Part shown: positions 1-13,084 of the stretch, piece after piece
Layout: each line of letters starts with the position of its first letter
Position numbering within the stretch: the first letter of the stretch is position 1
Assembly: GCF_002078875.1 (NCBI RefSeq)
Contig: NC_034409.1
Location: forward strand, 11,875,399 to 11,939,398
Direction of reading: 5' to 3'
Length of the DNA stretch: 64,000 bases
Source: Numida meleagris
Taxonomy: Eukaryota; Chordata; Aves; Galliformes; Numididae
Position numbers and translations under genes: made by a program
The notes under the pieces: generated by a model
Databases searched by the model: none
The model's input: the letters and a program-made list of their open reading frames with translations, nothing else
What the model was told of the DNA's origin: nothing

Positions 1-415
1 CAGCTCTCTCATCCTTGCCTCATCAGCCCACTATGTCCTCAGGGCTGACTGGATGGGAAGCAGCTCTGCAGAGAACAACTTTGGGTTTCTGGTGGACAAC
101 AAGCTGACCATGAACAAGTAATACACCATTGTGGCAAAATTACCAACAGTATCCTGGACTGCATAATAAAAGGTCTTTGTCAGCAGGTAAAGGGAGGTGA
201 TCCTTCCTCTCTGTTCAGCACCAGTGAGGCCACATCTGAGTACTGTGTCCACTTCAGAGCTCCCCAGTACATGAGAGCTGTGGTCATACTGGAGCAATAA
301 AAGCGAAGGGCCATGAAGGTGATAAAGAGATAGGAACATCTTTCTGATGAGGTGAGTATGAGTCAGTTAGGACAGTTTAGCCTGCAGAAGAGAAATCTTC
401 TATAATCTACAAAAT
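1..415 (+). mobile_element. CR1 LINE fragment, diverged
   Basis: The sequence follows the part of CR1 that encodes the C-terminal end of ORF2 in + orientation. Landmarks are a GTTTCTGGTGGACAACAAGC-like stretch, ATCCTGGACTGCAT, GAGGCCACATCTGAGTACTG, and CAGTTTAGCCTGCAGAAGAG. Frames are broken by stops and small indels. The 5' side runs off the window, and the 3' UTR is not recognised beyond about 415. Confidence 0.8.
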
Positions 416-2260
416 GGATTTGAGGCCACCAGTGGTGTACCCCTGGATTCATTACATGTGTCAATACTGTTCATCAAATACACAATATAAGAGTGATAGA
501 ATGCACTGAGTAGAAAGGGTCAAGTTATTTCAGCGAATCCAGGTGTGCTCACCAGAAGACTCAAGAGCTTTCCCTATAAGGTTTGTACCACAGGCATTTC
601 CTTTGTTGCATGCTATGCTTAGCTTCCACTTCAGCATTGTTTTATTAAATGGAGTGTCCTTTAAGTTGCCATTTTCCCTGGCCCTTGACTTGCCTACCAG
701 ATCTACAGCTTCCTCACTTGTTTGTTGAGGAATCTCTGCCTTCCCCATAATTCTTAGTTTACAGCTCTCTGCACCACACTGTCCAGCCTCGCATGCTTCT
801 GGTTATATGCTTTGGTCACAAGAGCCTCCCTCATTCTGCATCATTAGGGTCTTACTAAGAAATAGATGCCAATCTGGAATCCTTCTGCTGTTTTATCAAG
901 ATCAGCCTCACAGTAATAAGTTTTGCCCTTATGTCCCATGGAAATACTGTTCTGATCATTGTTCTTGTTCTACTTAGGAAACAGTCTCTAACTTCTGGCC
1001 TTTGTTCCTTGCAAGCCCATGTTATTCACTTTTATGTCATTACTGTATTTCCTTTACATGATGTTGTGAGGAAATTGAGAGCCTTAAAATTACTATCCTC
1101 TGCATTTTAACGTACCATTGTATGTATGATATCCAGCATCATTTCCATGTGAGAGTGGAAGATAAGATACATAACCTAGAAAATTTGCATTTTTCTGGAA
1201 CAGTTACTGGAGCACTACAGAGGACAGCCTACTGTGTCTGAAATGGCATTAAATACAATGTTTAGATACCAATTCATTTTTCATTTCACACTTACAATCA
1301 CCCCTTACCAACAAAAGTAGCATCTTTGTCTTCTCCTATCCTTGTCATGCAAAGCTAAAGGAACCCTGTTATTTTAGTCCCTTCCTAAACAAGGCTCCAA
1401 TTAAAACTTCCAAATTAAACAGAGATCAGGTTACTGTGTTTCTTCTTTGAAGAGTTTTTAAAGCCTTGCACAGTTCCAAGGTCAGAATAATGGATCAGTA
1501 TGTTCTTGGGTATTCAAGACATTCTTCCCCCAAGCCCCTTACCTAAATATTGATATTCTATTAGCTATTCTTCAGACATATAATGTGTTAAATGTATTAA
1601 AAATCCTCATTACTAGTCAAGGAAGTCATGTGCTCATTTTCTGCAATGGATGTTACCAGCTATCCTGGTTTAAACTACAGTGAACTCTTATTTCTCATTC
1701 TACATTTTTTGCTCCTATATTCTGTAACATACAATGACAGAATACTCCTTGCTGTTAACTCATTAATGGTTTCTACTAGGATCTTCCTTTCTCTTGCTAC
1801 CATTTTGCTCTGGCATCACTCAGTGACTGCAAAGTTAGATATTTCAAGCAGTAGGAGTCCAAAAATAAATGCTCTAACCATAATAATTCCAGGTATAACT
1901 AAATCTCATTTATGTATTTGACTACCGCTGTCTCACCTTCTGGCAAACAAAATTCATCATTGTAGTGGGAAAGGAAGGGGGATGCTTTAAAATAACTTCC
2001 TAAATAACATCATAAATCAGAGAACAGTTCAGTAGATCATCAGTTTTATCTATCAGATGTCTGAATATTTATGATAGTTTATGTATTTTTCATTTGTAAT
2101 CGAGCACTTGAGGAAATGAATAAAAGTGCTTCACTGAATGCTATTTTTCCCATTTTCCTGAATATGAACAGAAGAAAATTAAATGAAATGATAGAAGGGA
2201 GAGCTGGTTAAGACTTGTCAGGTCACTGAGATTGTCTGCCTGCCAACAAAGCTATGTTGC
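416..2260. other. Intronic sequence, nothing recognised
   Basis: AT-rich single-copy-looking DNA. The open frames here (for example 1628-1921 +) have no family resemblance and look like chance. Confidence 0.7.
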
Positions 2261-2269
2261 CTGCGGTAT

Positions 2270-2530
2270 CTGCAGGTGCTTTGTTTCAGTCTAATTTTAA
2301 ATGACTCATACATTGAAGCACTACCTCCCTTGGGAGACAGCCCTGTAATCTAACATCCTACCACTGAGAAAATGCTTCCTGATACTTGGCTGAAGATTTC
2401 CTTTTGCACAGCATCAATCCACTGTTCCTATTTATATCCAATACAGCCATCCTAAATAATTTTTCTTCTTAATCTGGGTTTGACACTCCTGAGAGTATTT
2501 CTAAAGTATCCCTAAATACTTTCTAAATAT
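2270..2530 (-). mobile_element. Ancient CR1-like LINE relic
   Basis: On the - strand this resembles the 3' portion of old amniote CR1/L3-type elements. Landmarks, read on +, are CTTGGGAGACAGCCCTGTAA, GAAAATGCTTCCTGATACTTGGC, CACTGTTCCTATTTATA and AGCCATCCTAAATAATTTTTC, in the expected order. It is highly diverged, with no open frame and no preserved 3' octamers. Identified by memory of the consensus, so family level only. Confidence 0.5.
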
Positions 2531-3106
2531 TTTTGAGAATCAATGAATGAATTCTTTCCTGATTTCCCATCCTTTTTGTTATTAGTTTTTGGCACTCAGA
2601 TGCTCAGAATTCTAGACCTGAGATATAAATTATCAACATGTCACTTTACTGTGCTTGTTCCAGTCAGTGCTCACTGTCTTTTCTGCATCAGCCTCACTGC
2701 TTTGGCATTATTGTCTCAGTGTTTGAATGAGTTTGTCATATGTAACCTGGGACCTTATCATAAAGCATCACAGAATGGGAGAAGTGGAATCAAGGCAAAA
2801 AAAATGATTGGAAAAAAAAAAAACAATTAGCAGGTGAAATTAGAGGAAATATGGAGGTATTCAAAAGAAACATCTTTTGCAAGTGATGCAGAATTGCAGG
2901 ATGTTTAGTGAACAAAACTTTGAAGTACTGAAAATTAATGTAGGGTGGTTGGAAATGCAGTAGATATTATGAGGTGGAAAAACGTGAATCTGGACTATTT
3001 CGCTTACAGCAGCACAAGTCTATTTGGGGAAAGTATGCTTTTTCGGAAAACAAACACACAAAAAGCTATTTCATCCATGGTGTAGTTCATATTGGAACTG
3101 ATTTTA

Positions 3107-4432
3107 GAATCACAGAATCATAGAATTAGCTAGGTTGGAAAAGACCTACAAGATCATCCAGTCCAACCATCCACCTACCACCAATAACCCCACTAAATCA
3201 TGTCTCTCGACACAACGTCTAAATGTTTCTTGAACACCTCCAGGGACGGTGACTCTACCACCTCCCTGGGCAGCCCATTCCAGTGCCTGACCACTCTTTC
3301 AGAAAAGTAGTATTTCCTAATGTCCAGCCTAAATCTCCCCTGGCACAACTTGAGGCCATTCCCCCTCGTCCTGCCACTAGTTACAAGAGAGAAGAGGCCG
3401 ACCCCCAGCTCACTACAACCTCCCTTCAGGTAGTTATAGAGAGCGGTAAGGTCTCCCCTGAGCCTCCTCTTCTCCAGACTGAACAATCCCAGCTCCCTCA
3501 GCTGCTCCTCATCAGGCCTGTGCTCCAGACCCCTCACCAGCTTTGTCACCCTCCTCTGAACATGCTCCAAGGCCTCAATGTCTTTCTTGCAGTGAGGGGC
3601 CCAAAACTGGACACAGTACTCAAGGTGCGGTCTCACCAGGGTTGAGTGCAGAGGGACAATGACTTCCCTACTCCTACTGGCAACACTATTTCTGATACAA
3701 GCCAGGATGCCATTGGCCTTCTTGGCCACCTGGGCACACTGCTGGCTCATGCTCAGCTGAGCGTTGACCAACACCCCCAGGTCTGTTTCCTCTACACAGT
3801 CTTCCAGCCACTCTGCCCCAAGCCTGTAGCGTTGCCTGGGGTTGTTGTGCCCAAAGGGCAGGACCTGGCACTTGGTCTTGTTGAACCTCATCCCACTGGC
3901 TTCAGCCCAGAAATCCAGCCTCTCTGTAGAGCCTTGCTACCCCTAGGCAGATTGACACTTCCTGCCAGCTTGGTGTCGTCTGCAAACTTACTGAGGGTGC
4001 TCTCAATGCCCTCATCCAGGTCATCAATAAAGATATTGAAGAGGACAGGCCCCAGCACCGACCCCTGGGGAACACCACTCGTGACCGGTCACCAGCTGGA
4101 TTTAACTCCATTCACCACCACTCTCTAGGCCCAGCCCTCTAGCCAGCTCCTTACCCAGCAAAGAGTGTACCTGTCCAAGACATGGGCTGCCAGCTTCTCC
4201 AGGAGAATACTGTGGGAGACAGTGTCGAAGGCTTTGCTGAAGTCTAGGTAGACCACATCAACAGCCTTTCCCTCATCCACCAGACGAGTCACTCGATCAC
4301 AGAAGGAGATCAGGTTGGTCAAGCAGGACCTGCCCTTCACAAACCCATGCTGGCTGGGCCTGATCCCCTGGTTGTCCTGCAAATGCCGTGTGATCTCCCT
4401 CAGGACAATCTGCTCCATTTTGAAAAGTTCAG
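3107..4432 (-). mobile_element. CR1 LINE, 5'-truncated, about 1.3 kb (RT C-terminal half to 3' end)
   Basis: This is the longest transposon in the window. It lies antisense to MAGI2 and ends at about 3107 in the CR1 3' octamers. Read on -, 4445-4125 contains the reverse transcriptase motif VYLDFSKAFDTVSH, and 3891-3193 is open for 232 residues of the C-terminal region ([48 protein letters not shown]). The middle, including the catalytic FADD-type motif near 3975-4000, falls in a third frame. The coding region is therefore broken by at least one stop and two frameshifts and is inactive. Low divergence from the CR1 pattern suggests one of the younger copies here. Truncation at the 5' end is the normal product of CR1 target-primed reverse transcription. 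Confidence 0.93.
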
Positions 4433-6084
4433 TGGTCTGTGGCACTTAGGGAACATCAAGTTGATGGTGCAAATTGTCTTTTCCTCTTACAAGGCCGTGG
4501 AAGGGAATCCCTGCCCCCACAATCACACTAGGAGTTCCATGTTCTGTGCTAGGCCATCCTTGTACCTCCTTTAGGGCCTGAATGCCAGCTATCATTGTTT
4601 ATTAATGACTTTACGCCAGCATTTTTTTCCTGATACAATGTATTTGCAAGTCAAATTAAGTAAAGAATACATCCTTTCTCTCTCTCCCTGCTAGAATTAC
4701 TTCATTTTGCCCTCTGCTGACACTATCTCTTTCCTGCACACCTTCACTGACTTGTGGCTCTTCCTTTGATACATTCTCATTCTTGTTTTCATTACAGCAA
4801 ATGTAAGAGAGGAGCTCTCTTACTCGATTCTTTTATTATCTCCTCAGGGGTGATGCTTGTTAGTACAAAGTGCTCCTTTGCAACTTTCAAGCTTCCATAG
4901 CCTTTTCCAAACTAATGGGTTTCAGTGGTAGCTTATGATGGACTAGGTATCTTAAATCCCCACAGAACTTCTCTGTCAAAATTTAATGTTTTGTTTCCAT
5001 GAAAAACATGTCTTAATAAATACAATAGCTTGTCATCATTTTCACCAGATTTTCCATTTTTCACTAGCTTCTTGATTATTTTGTACTCTAATAAATATAC
5101 ATTTTTTCTTTTTCGTTGTTATTGTTTGTACTTTCTAGGTTCAGCAGTTTTCTCTCTGCTTCTATTTGTGAGATATACTTTGCTATAACATCTTTTCCTC
5201 TAGATAACTTACAAGCTTTTTTGAAGATCTGTGTTTAAAATACATTTTCACACAACAGTTACATTTCTGAATGGCCCCACAAGAACCATCAGTAACTAAC
5301 TGAAAATGAGTATCTTTCACCTAGAATTGGAGAGCAATTGGATTGCAAAGGCAATGAACTGAGGTAGCAATAAGTTTAGTAAAACAGACATCAATGAGTC
5401 TGAGATAGTATCACTTCTAAAGCACAGCAATAAAGAAAGATTTGAAACAGAACTATATCTGAGCATGTCTCCTACAGTTCAGAGCAATTCCTTTAGGTTC
5501 CAGGCAAATCAAACTTGCCCTACAAGTAAAAATTCTCCTTCTTTTCAACCAAAAAACAAGGAACAAGAAAAACACTATAATTTTTAAATAACCACAATAA
5601 CAACAGCAGAATGGAAGACAAATACGGCAGTAAAGAAGGGAGGATGTATAACCATGATGTGGAAAGTTCCAAAAAGATCTAAAAAGGACTGGCCTTTTAA
5701 TATTAGAAAAACCTTCTGAGAAAAGAAACAAGATCAAAAAAAGTGTATATGAAGGATAAGAAATGCTTAATTCTGAAACGCACTGAATAGTTTTGAAAAT
5801 GGCAGTAGTTTGAATAAGAGCAAATGTTTTGATACCATAAATGATGTATAATTTTAATTTATACATTAAAAGCATTAAGTCTTGAATTGTATTAAATGGT
5901 TTTTTGGTTAAAAGTTTTCTTACACTAAAACATACTTTCTTATCTATTCAAATAACCAAAACCTTATTGAGGAGATGTAGCTTATGTTACCCAAACAGTT
6001 GTGTTTGTTTAAAGAACAGAATTCCCATTGCTTTCTTGAAGAAGACAAGCTATTCCAACAAGAGACCACCTTTTCTGATATAAA
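4433..6084. other. Intronic sequence, nothing recognised
   Basis: AT-rich, with T-rich runs near 5100-5130. No repeat family or exon identified. Confidence 0.65.
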
Positions 6085-6547
6085 TATGTCCAGTCTGTGA
6101 CTTTTCCCAGTGTGGCAGCATCAATTCCTTTACATTTTGTTGCCATGTCACAGATAGCAGCAGAGGGGCAGACTGACATGAAAGTGTGTATGAAGCAAAG
6201 GTGTGTCACTGAATTCTTCCATGCAGGAAAAATGGCACTCAGTGACACTTGCTGAACATTTGTGGAGAGCAAGCAGTGGATGTGAGAACAGTAAGGCAGG
6301 CAATGGTGTGTTTCAGCAGTGGCAACAGCAACAGTGGTCATCTCCGCTGGTGCAGATTTTAACAAGCGCAGCATGCAGGCTCTTGTACATCATTGGCAAA
6401 AATACATTCCTAATGATTGTGAGTATGCTGAAAAATAGAGCTTTGTAGCTGAGAATTTGCTCTATCAAGTAGTGCTATTGCGTTCTTTGTATCTGTTGTA
6501 GTTTCCATGGAAATAAGTAGGAGGCATTACTTTTAGAGCAACATACT
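6085..6547 (+). mobile_element. Galluhop/Mariner1_GG-like deletion derivative, copy 1
   Basis: It shares with the copies at 8994-9521 and 26939-27473 the blocks ACATTTTGTTGCCATGT, GATAGCAGCAGAGGGGCAG, GTGTCACTGAATTC, CATGCAGGAAAAATGGCAC and TTTCAGCAGTGGC, and the end GGAGGCATTACTTTTAGAGC. The N-terminal part of a mariner transposase frame runs directly into its C-terminal part, so the catalytic centre is missing. The 5' inverted terminus is not recognisable and the start is approximate. Family name from memory. Confidence 0.72.
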
Positions 6548-8993
6548 ATATATTTGCTGAATGTACAGTGACATAATAAATGGAAAATTTGCGTCATACA
6601 AGATAAATTACAGTCTAGAGAGATTAAGCTGAATACAACCTGCATGAAATAAATCGAAATATACATGACTAGAAGCATCTTACTGCCACTACAAAATGGC
6701 TATTGTAAGACTAAGAAGGCAGTTAAACCTGAAAATTATTGATGAGATGAATTTAGATGTTTAGGTTTGGGATATTAAAGCTTTTATTTTTCTATCTTAT
6801 AGCCACTGACAAAAGTAAAGTTATGATGTTCTCATCTAGGTCAGCTGATGAACCTGGAAGAGCCTAAACTGGAAAGTGTTGATCTGTTCCATTACCACTT
6901 AGAATTATGTTTTCAGTGACAGCTATCAAAAAATATCTTAATGCATACTGTTTAGTATATGAGTTTGAAATAAATGCTGTTAAGAAATGAAAGTATACTA
7001 AATAACATATCTATTTCAGTGGCTATTACTTTGGAAATTGAAATATCCCTTTGCTCTAGTACACAACATGTTTGCACGCTCCCTTTATGACTTATTCCAT
7101 GTTCTACATATCTGGATCTGTGCAGATACATCAACAATCAATGTGAATGTTCCTTGCAGCATTTCCATAAACACATTGTTTTGTGATTGTCTTTATTTCA
7201 CTATTTAAGTGGAAGTCTTCACTGTCCATAGATTTTCATATTCTCAGAGTTCCTTATTATTACAGGACAATGTTATACTGAGGATCCTGTACTGAGAGTC
7301 GTGTCTCTGCTGATTATTTCAGCAATAAACTAAGAAATTATATAATTTATGAACATGTATACTAACTTCTGTCCAGTTACTTTGGGTTAAATTGATCACT
7401 CCTGATAACTGAAAACTCTCGTGACAAAAATCTTACTAGTGACCAGAGTGAGTTGGAAGGTTTTCTATTGATTGCTACTGAAAGTTTGTATTCAAGTTCA
7501 GGTTTACGTTACCTTTTAGGAAAAAAAAAATCCCAAGAAAGAAATGAGCTGTCAGTAGTGTGAATAAAGTAGATTGGGAATTTAGCTTGATTACTCAGAG
7601 TATTTATGTATTTATTCAATTTAATTTTTAATGGAGTCTGGATAGAAAAGTATAATGAAAAGATTAAATGATCTATATACCTATGATGAAAAAGTGATTG
7701 CAAAACACACTCTCGGATATTTGAAATTTGTAAATGTCAACAAGGAATAGAGGCTATTTAGGATGTTGTGAGAAGTATTAGTAGAATAGCCGAATGAAAT
7801 CAAAAAGGAAGGATTTGATCTAGTTCTCAGTATTAACTTCTGACAACAAAAGCCTTTGGAGAATAGAGTGTTTCTTAAAAGGTGCAATAGAAAATGTCTC
7901 ACTTAGGAAAACTGAAGGTAAAATAATGAACAGTCTGAGGAATTCATTTTGGGAATTATAATCCTTATTCTTTCCAGAACCAGCTTTAAGAAAAATCATT
8001 TCCATCAAAAATGCTAGTATTTATTCATTATTTTTCTACAAGTTGCAAAGCGAAGAAGTACTGCTTACTTTTTATACAAGGTTTTTGCAGTGTTCATTTG
8101 AAGTTATGAATTAAAATTCTTACTTTAAGCTAAAATAAGCAGAAAATAATGTCTGGCTACAAATATAAGAAATTTGTTTTTCAGACACTAACCTGCCTGT
8201 ATGTTTCTTTTTTGTCTGTTAGCTGCATTTTGTTCACTTTTTATTAAACATTTCAGTAGTACTTTATATTCTGTGTAGGTTTTCTTTTGATATTTAACAT
8301 AGAGCTTCTGAAAGATGTTGAATATATAGCCAAGAGCATCGGAGGGCTCTGTTTACCTACTGGATATCCAAGTTCACCCGCACCATTTTAGCTGCTGCTG
8401 ACTAAGCAGAAAGATTATAATTTCTAGTAGTCTTGGCAGAGGATGATAACACAATTAACTGTCCCTAAAAGATTTTGTGATGATGACACAAAGATAGGAG
8501 TCAGTTCAGTGTTAAGACACTTGTGTATAGGAGTCTGACATCCCACTGCTGTTGGTTAATTAGATCCAATTAATTAGTCAGAGAAGCCTGTGAAGGGATT
8601 CAGCTGATCAGCCACTAGATGTCAACTTTAGGCTGTACCAAATAATTCCCTTTGACTCTATGTACTGTGTCAGTCTAGGTGATTTCAGTTATTTAAAGCA
8701 TTTTGTTTAGTATCATTTAGAAAAACATATCATTGCACTAGCTGGTAGTTTGGTGATATAGGTGCACATTTGTAAAATGAAAAGCATGTGTACTGTGGTC
8801 CCAGTGCCTGCACTGCAAACATCCAGTGGGTTATGCTCTATTGTAGTTTTGCAGTGTGAATGCCCTTTGGTAGCCAACGGACATGTTCAGGGTTAGCTTC
8901 ATCAGAAAAAAATACAGGTCTTTTGTCCTGAGATGGTTCCATGTTCATGATATATGGTAAATGGGAGCAATGGGGTGCATCAAATGAGCGCTT
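6548..8993. other. Intronic sequence, nothing recognised
   Basis: AT-rich, without identifiable repeats or exons. Confidence 0.65.
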
Positions 8994-9521
8994 CTGATCC
9001 AAACTCAATGTAATGCATCCTATTTATTTCCATGGAAACTACAACAGGTACAACGAGCACAATAACACTGTTTGATAGAGCAAATTCTCAGCTACAAAAC
9101 ACTTTTTCAGCATAGTCACAATCATTAGCTGTACATTTTCACCAGTGATGAACAACAGAAAATCTGCACCAGCAGAGGTTACCCACTGTCGCTGTTTGCC
9201 ACTGCTGAAATGCACCACCCACTGCCTCACTGTGCTCACATCCACTGCTTGGTCTCCATAAATGTTCAGTGTCAGTGAATGTCAATGGGTGTCATTTTTT
9301 CTGCATGGAGGAATTCAGAGATACACTTTTGCTTCATATGCACTTCCATGTCAGACACCATTCTGTCAGACTGCCTCTCTGCTGCCATCTGTCACATGGC
9401 AACAAAATGCAATGGCATATGGGTGAGAAGGTTCAGCTCCTACTGCCATACCACCACCATCCACCTCTGACATCAGAGACCAGTGTAATAAAATAGGAGG
9501 CATTACTTTGGGTGCAGCTCA
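8994..9521 (-). mobile_element. Galluhop/Mariner1_GG-like deletion derivative, copy 2
   Basis: Inverted relative to the other two copies. Read on -, it starts with an inverted terminus (AGCTGCACCCAAAGTAATGC, 9520-9501) and ends near TGCATTACATTGAGTTTGG. Between them, an open stretch (9245-9039) encodes MDVSTVRQWVVHFSSG, the second helix-turn-helix region of mariner transposases. It then jumps to the C-terminal tail (GADF...VAENLLYQTVLLCSLYLL). The DDD catalytic region is deleted, so it is non-autonomous. Confidence 0.78.
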
Positions 9522-9555
9522 GTGGACTTCCAGCTGCTGTTCCAGAAGGACACGT

Positions 9556-9595
9556 CTCCTGTTTCAAACTCTGTTTCAAACTCCTGTTTCAAATA
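9556..9595 (+). repeat. Short tandem repeat, three copies of a CTGTTTCAAACTC-like unit
   Basis: The unit recurs about every 12-14 bases (CCTGTTTCAAACT, CTGTTTCAAACT, CCTGTTTCAAAT), just outside the mariner copy that ends near 9521. Confidence 0.85.
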
Positions 9596-11944
9596 TTTCA
9601 GTACTTATGTTCCCCGAGATCTTTCTGAGTACAGCACCGAGGCACTTACACGTGGTCAACAGGATTGTATCTTCATGTGTACTGAGCATCCTGGAAGTTT
9701 GTGCATTAACAATAGAAAGCTAAGTTCAGATGTTGTTATTGACTGCCCTGTCCCACACAGTGAAATGGATTGAAGTTACAAAGTTCGGTGTCATACCCTA
9801 TTGTCACTAACACTGGACTTTCTGTTGCAGTGTCTGAATCTTTTTTTTTTCCCATTTCTGACATTCCCAATTTTCCCTGCATTCACTTTGTGCTCTAGTT
9901 TCAAATACTTCATTTTTCATTTATATTCATGTTTGACTAATGTAATATTTATACATTTGGTCTTGGCATCCAGTGAATGCTAATGATAGCTAGATGTTTT
10001 CTCAGTCCCAGAAGGATCAGCAAAGACTTTTGTTAATTACACATTGCTTATCACTTAACATCTCAGACAAGTATTTGGCTGCGTGTCAAATGCCTCTAGC
10101 TTGCAATTGTAGAATTCAGCTATGGAAGATTTGGGAGTGCTCATTTTTCTGCTTTGTTGTCAGCTATGTTTCCAGTTTCTATAGCTGGTAGTCTCATGGT
10201 CAATGTTTTATCCAGAAACTGATGGCCAGACTATGGAGTCAACTTCAGTGATTTATTGTGGCTGGACTTCGAGAGAGTTTCCTATCCACAAACAATGGTA
10301 TTTTATTTTTTAGATACATATTCTCAGAAGCAATGATAAACAGGTTGGTGTAAAGGTAGTTGTGAGGACTGTATCCCCTATTAGCATCCCCACTATGGCA
10401 GATGTTCCCATAGTAACATGAGAAGGAAATAGTCCTCGTCATCTACAGTCACATCAAAGATGCTGTTCAGGATGAGCCATCTTATAATAAGTGACAGAAA
10501 TCTGTAACTGCAAATGCTGAAAAATACTGTGAATGCTAAATGACAAAAACAGACAGATAATACTCCATTCAAAGAATGACCTGTTTTTCTCATTTTGTTT
10601 GATATTTTCTGCAATTTTCATAGTCATGGGAAAAATCCATCTATGGACAGAATGACTATTGTATGATGAGATGAAGTGTTAAAAGAAGCCCAAAATAGTC
10701 AGAACTGATGTCTGGGAAACTGGTCTGGTGAGAATTCAGCTGGGGCCAAGCAGCTACAAACAAGTCCAAGTCTTCTTCAGAGTTTGGGATTCAAATGGCC
10801 TCTTCATTGTACACCCCGATAATTCAGTGCTGCCTTTTTCCCTATTTCTCAATGGTATTGAACGTATAATCCATACTTAGACTCCTATTTATTACAGTTA
10901 TCAGATCATACTGCTGGTGAAAAGGAAGTCTAAGAATATTTTGCATACAGCCTGACACAATTAAGTATCTCCTTAAATGACTCACTGAAGATAATATGAA
11001 TAATTCCAAATGCTGGTGAATCTGAGTCATCTGATCCACTAGTTTATAAATAGCTCAGATACCTTTGCTTGCTTTCATGCTGTCTCTAGCCATTGCAGTT
11101 CATTAAGATCAAATGCATGTTGCCTTTCCCCACTATTTGGATTATTCAATCTATTAAGAAGACACAGGAGTGAGAGAGAAAATTATGAGAGCTTTTTTGT
11201 CGATATTGTTGCTAAGGGAACTGCTTCCTTTTTATTTCAGTGCATGGGACACTACTGTCATTTTGAGCCCGTCTTGCAAACAGACAACTACAGAGAAAGC
11301 TATCAGGGATGAAAAACAGAATTAATGAAATCTTAGACTTCCATTATAAGTTGAAAAAGGGTTGTACAAGGCACTTGAAAAGCCACTTGAGTGACCTGTG
11401 AGTTTAAATGCTTTTTAAATGTAGCGCATTTTGAAGGGAATATTGAAGATGACGAGTAAGACAGACTTGTGGATATCTTTGGACATATTTTATATAATCT
11501 CCCCTTCTTCTTTCTGTACATGCATCATTGTGGTGTGTCACCAGTTAAAATAAGCAGAAAATATCTGGCTGCAATGGTAAGGAATATTTCACTCTCTCCA
11601 TAGCCATCCTCCAGGGTAGTCCTCTGCTCACATCTGTGCAACCTTTCTCTCTCTCCTGCCTGGAAAATTTTCTTGACTTAGTCTGGTCAGTCTTCAACCA
11701 TTCTGTCCTTCAAAACCTTTTATAAGCCACATTTTTTCAAAGAAATCCACATATGTATTTTATTGAAGAGTAATAATCATGAATTTAGAAATGATAAACA
11801 GAAAAAATGAAAATCTCATTGGTCAAGCTTAGCGTTTTGGCAGAGCTATTTTGGTGGTGGCATGGGTTTGCAAGGCTAAGTGCTTGTGCTGCCCTGTGTT
11901 TGGTCTGCCCTGTTCCCCATGTGAGGTGCCTCAGGGGTTTTCTA
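9596..11944. other. Intronic sequence, nothing recognised
   Basis: AT-rich with a T run at about 9840-9850. No repeat family or exon identified. Confidence 0.65.
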
Positions 11945-12235
11945 AGAGAGAAGACTCTCGTGAGACGCCGCCTGGAGTACTGCATCCAGATATGGGGACC
12001 CTAGCCTAAGAAAGACATGAAGCTGTTAGAGTGGATCCAGAGGTGGGCCACGAGGATTATCAGAGGGCTGAGGCTTCTTCAAAGAAAGGCTGAGAGAGAT
12101 AGGCTTGTTTAGCCTGAAAAAGAGAAGGGTCGGGAGAGATGTTATAGTGACTCTCCAGAACCCAAAGGGGGCCCACAAGAAAGTTGGAGATGGACTTTTT
12201 ACATGGGCATGTAGGACAAAGGCAAGAAAAAATTC
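11945..12235 (+). mobile_element. CR1 LINE fragment
   Basis: It contains GAGACGCCGCCTGGAGTACTG, GAGTGGATCCAGAGGTGGGCCA and CTTGTTTAGCCTGAAAAAGAGAAG in CR1 order (C-terminal ORF2 into 3' region). No 3' octamers, and stops in all frames. Boundaries approximate. Confidence 0.8.
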
Positions 12236-13084
12236 TGTATGGTAGGGGCTGAACTAAATAGTACTATAACTTTTTTCTTTCTCTCATTTGTGATGTTCTA
12301 GTCATTAAAGCACCTGGAAGATGAATAGTACTAAATAAATAATAAGTTTTGAGTGATCCTTTGGAATACTAAAATGCATAAAATGCTTTATAGTGAGTGG
12401 GGATTCCAATTATTCATAAATAAAATCAAATAGATTCCTAACATCAAAGCTTGTTGTCTTCACACTGTTTTATCATCTTCTTATGTTTCTTCTTTCCATT
12501 GCTCCCTCAAAAGAGAGACAGGGAAGCCAGTTATTCATGAACAAGTACCAGAATCAGGTTACAATATGAGACATATTCACACACTACGGCTTTTTCAAGT
12601 ATTTTGTGAAAACTGTCGTTTTTTCAGATACATTTATGAATCTGCCATTGACATGGTGAATTCTCAGCAAAATATAAGAAGCTGCCTTCATCATCAAGTC
12701 ACATTAAGCAAATACAAGCTGTCCATCAGTTTAGCTGTCCTCAGATCAAGAGAACTAAAAGTTTGACTCTTATCTTTCTTCGGTTATGCCATATACTGTG
12801 ACTATAACCAAATGTGCAAGTGTGTTATGGCTTGGATGATACAAATAGATGGGTAAAAAACTCGTTGAATGGTAGGCTGCAGAGCCTAGTGGTTAACTGT
12901 CTGCATTCTACATGGATACCAGTGACAAATGAGTTTATCCTGGCACTGGCATCAGAGGTTCAGGTAATACCAAACAGAAAGGACAGTTAATATGCTTCAG
13001 TGCAAGACTATTCCAAGGGATCCAGGTGGACTGAAGGCCAAGTGCATTCTGGACTTTATGAACCTGAGCGTAGCTGTGGATCTG

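Noticed and set aside
3283..4128. Two long + strand open frames (120 and 160 residues) that look like genes.
   Set aside because: They are antisense shadows of the CR1 ORF2 on the - strand.
12862..12960. GAGCCTAGTGGTTAACTG resembles the A box of a tRNA or tRNA-derived SINE.
   Set aside because: No B-box (GGTTCGAATCC-like) or cloverleaf follows at the right distance; a single 15-base resemblance is not enough.
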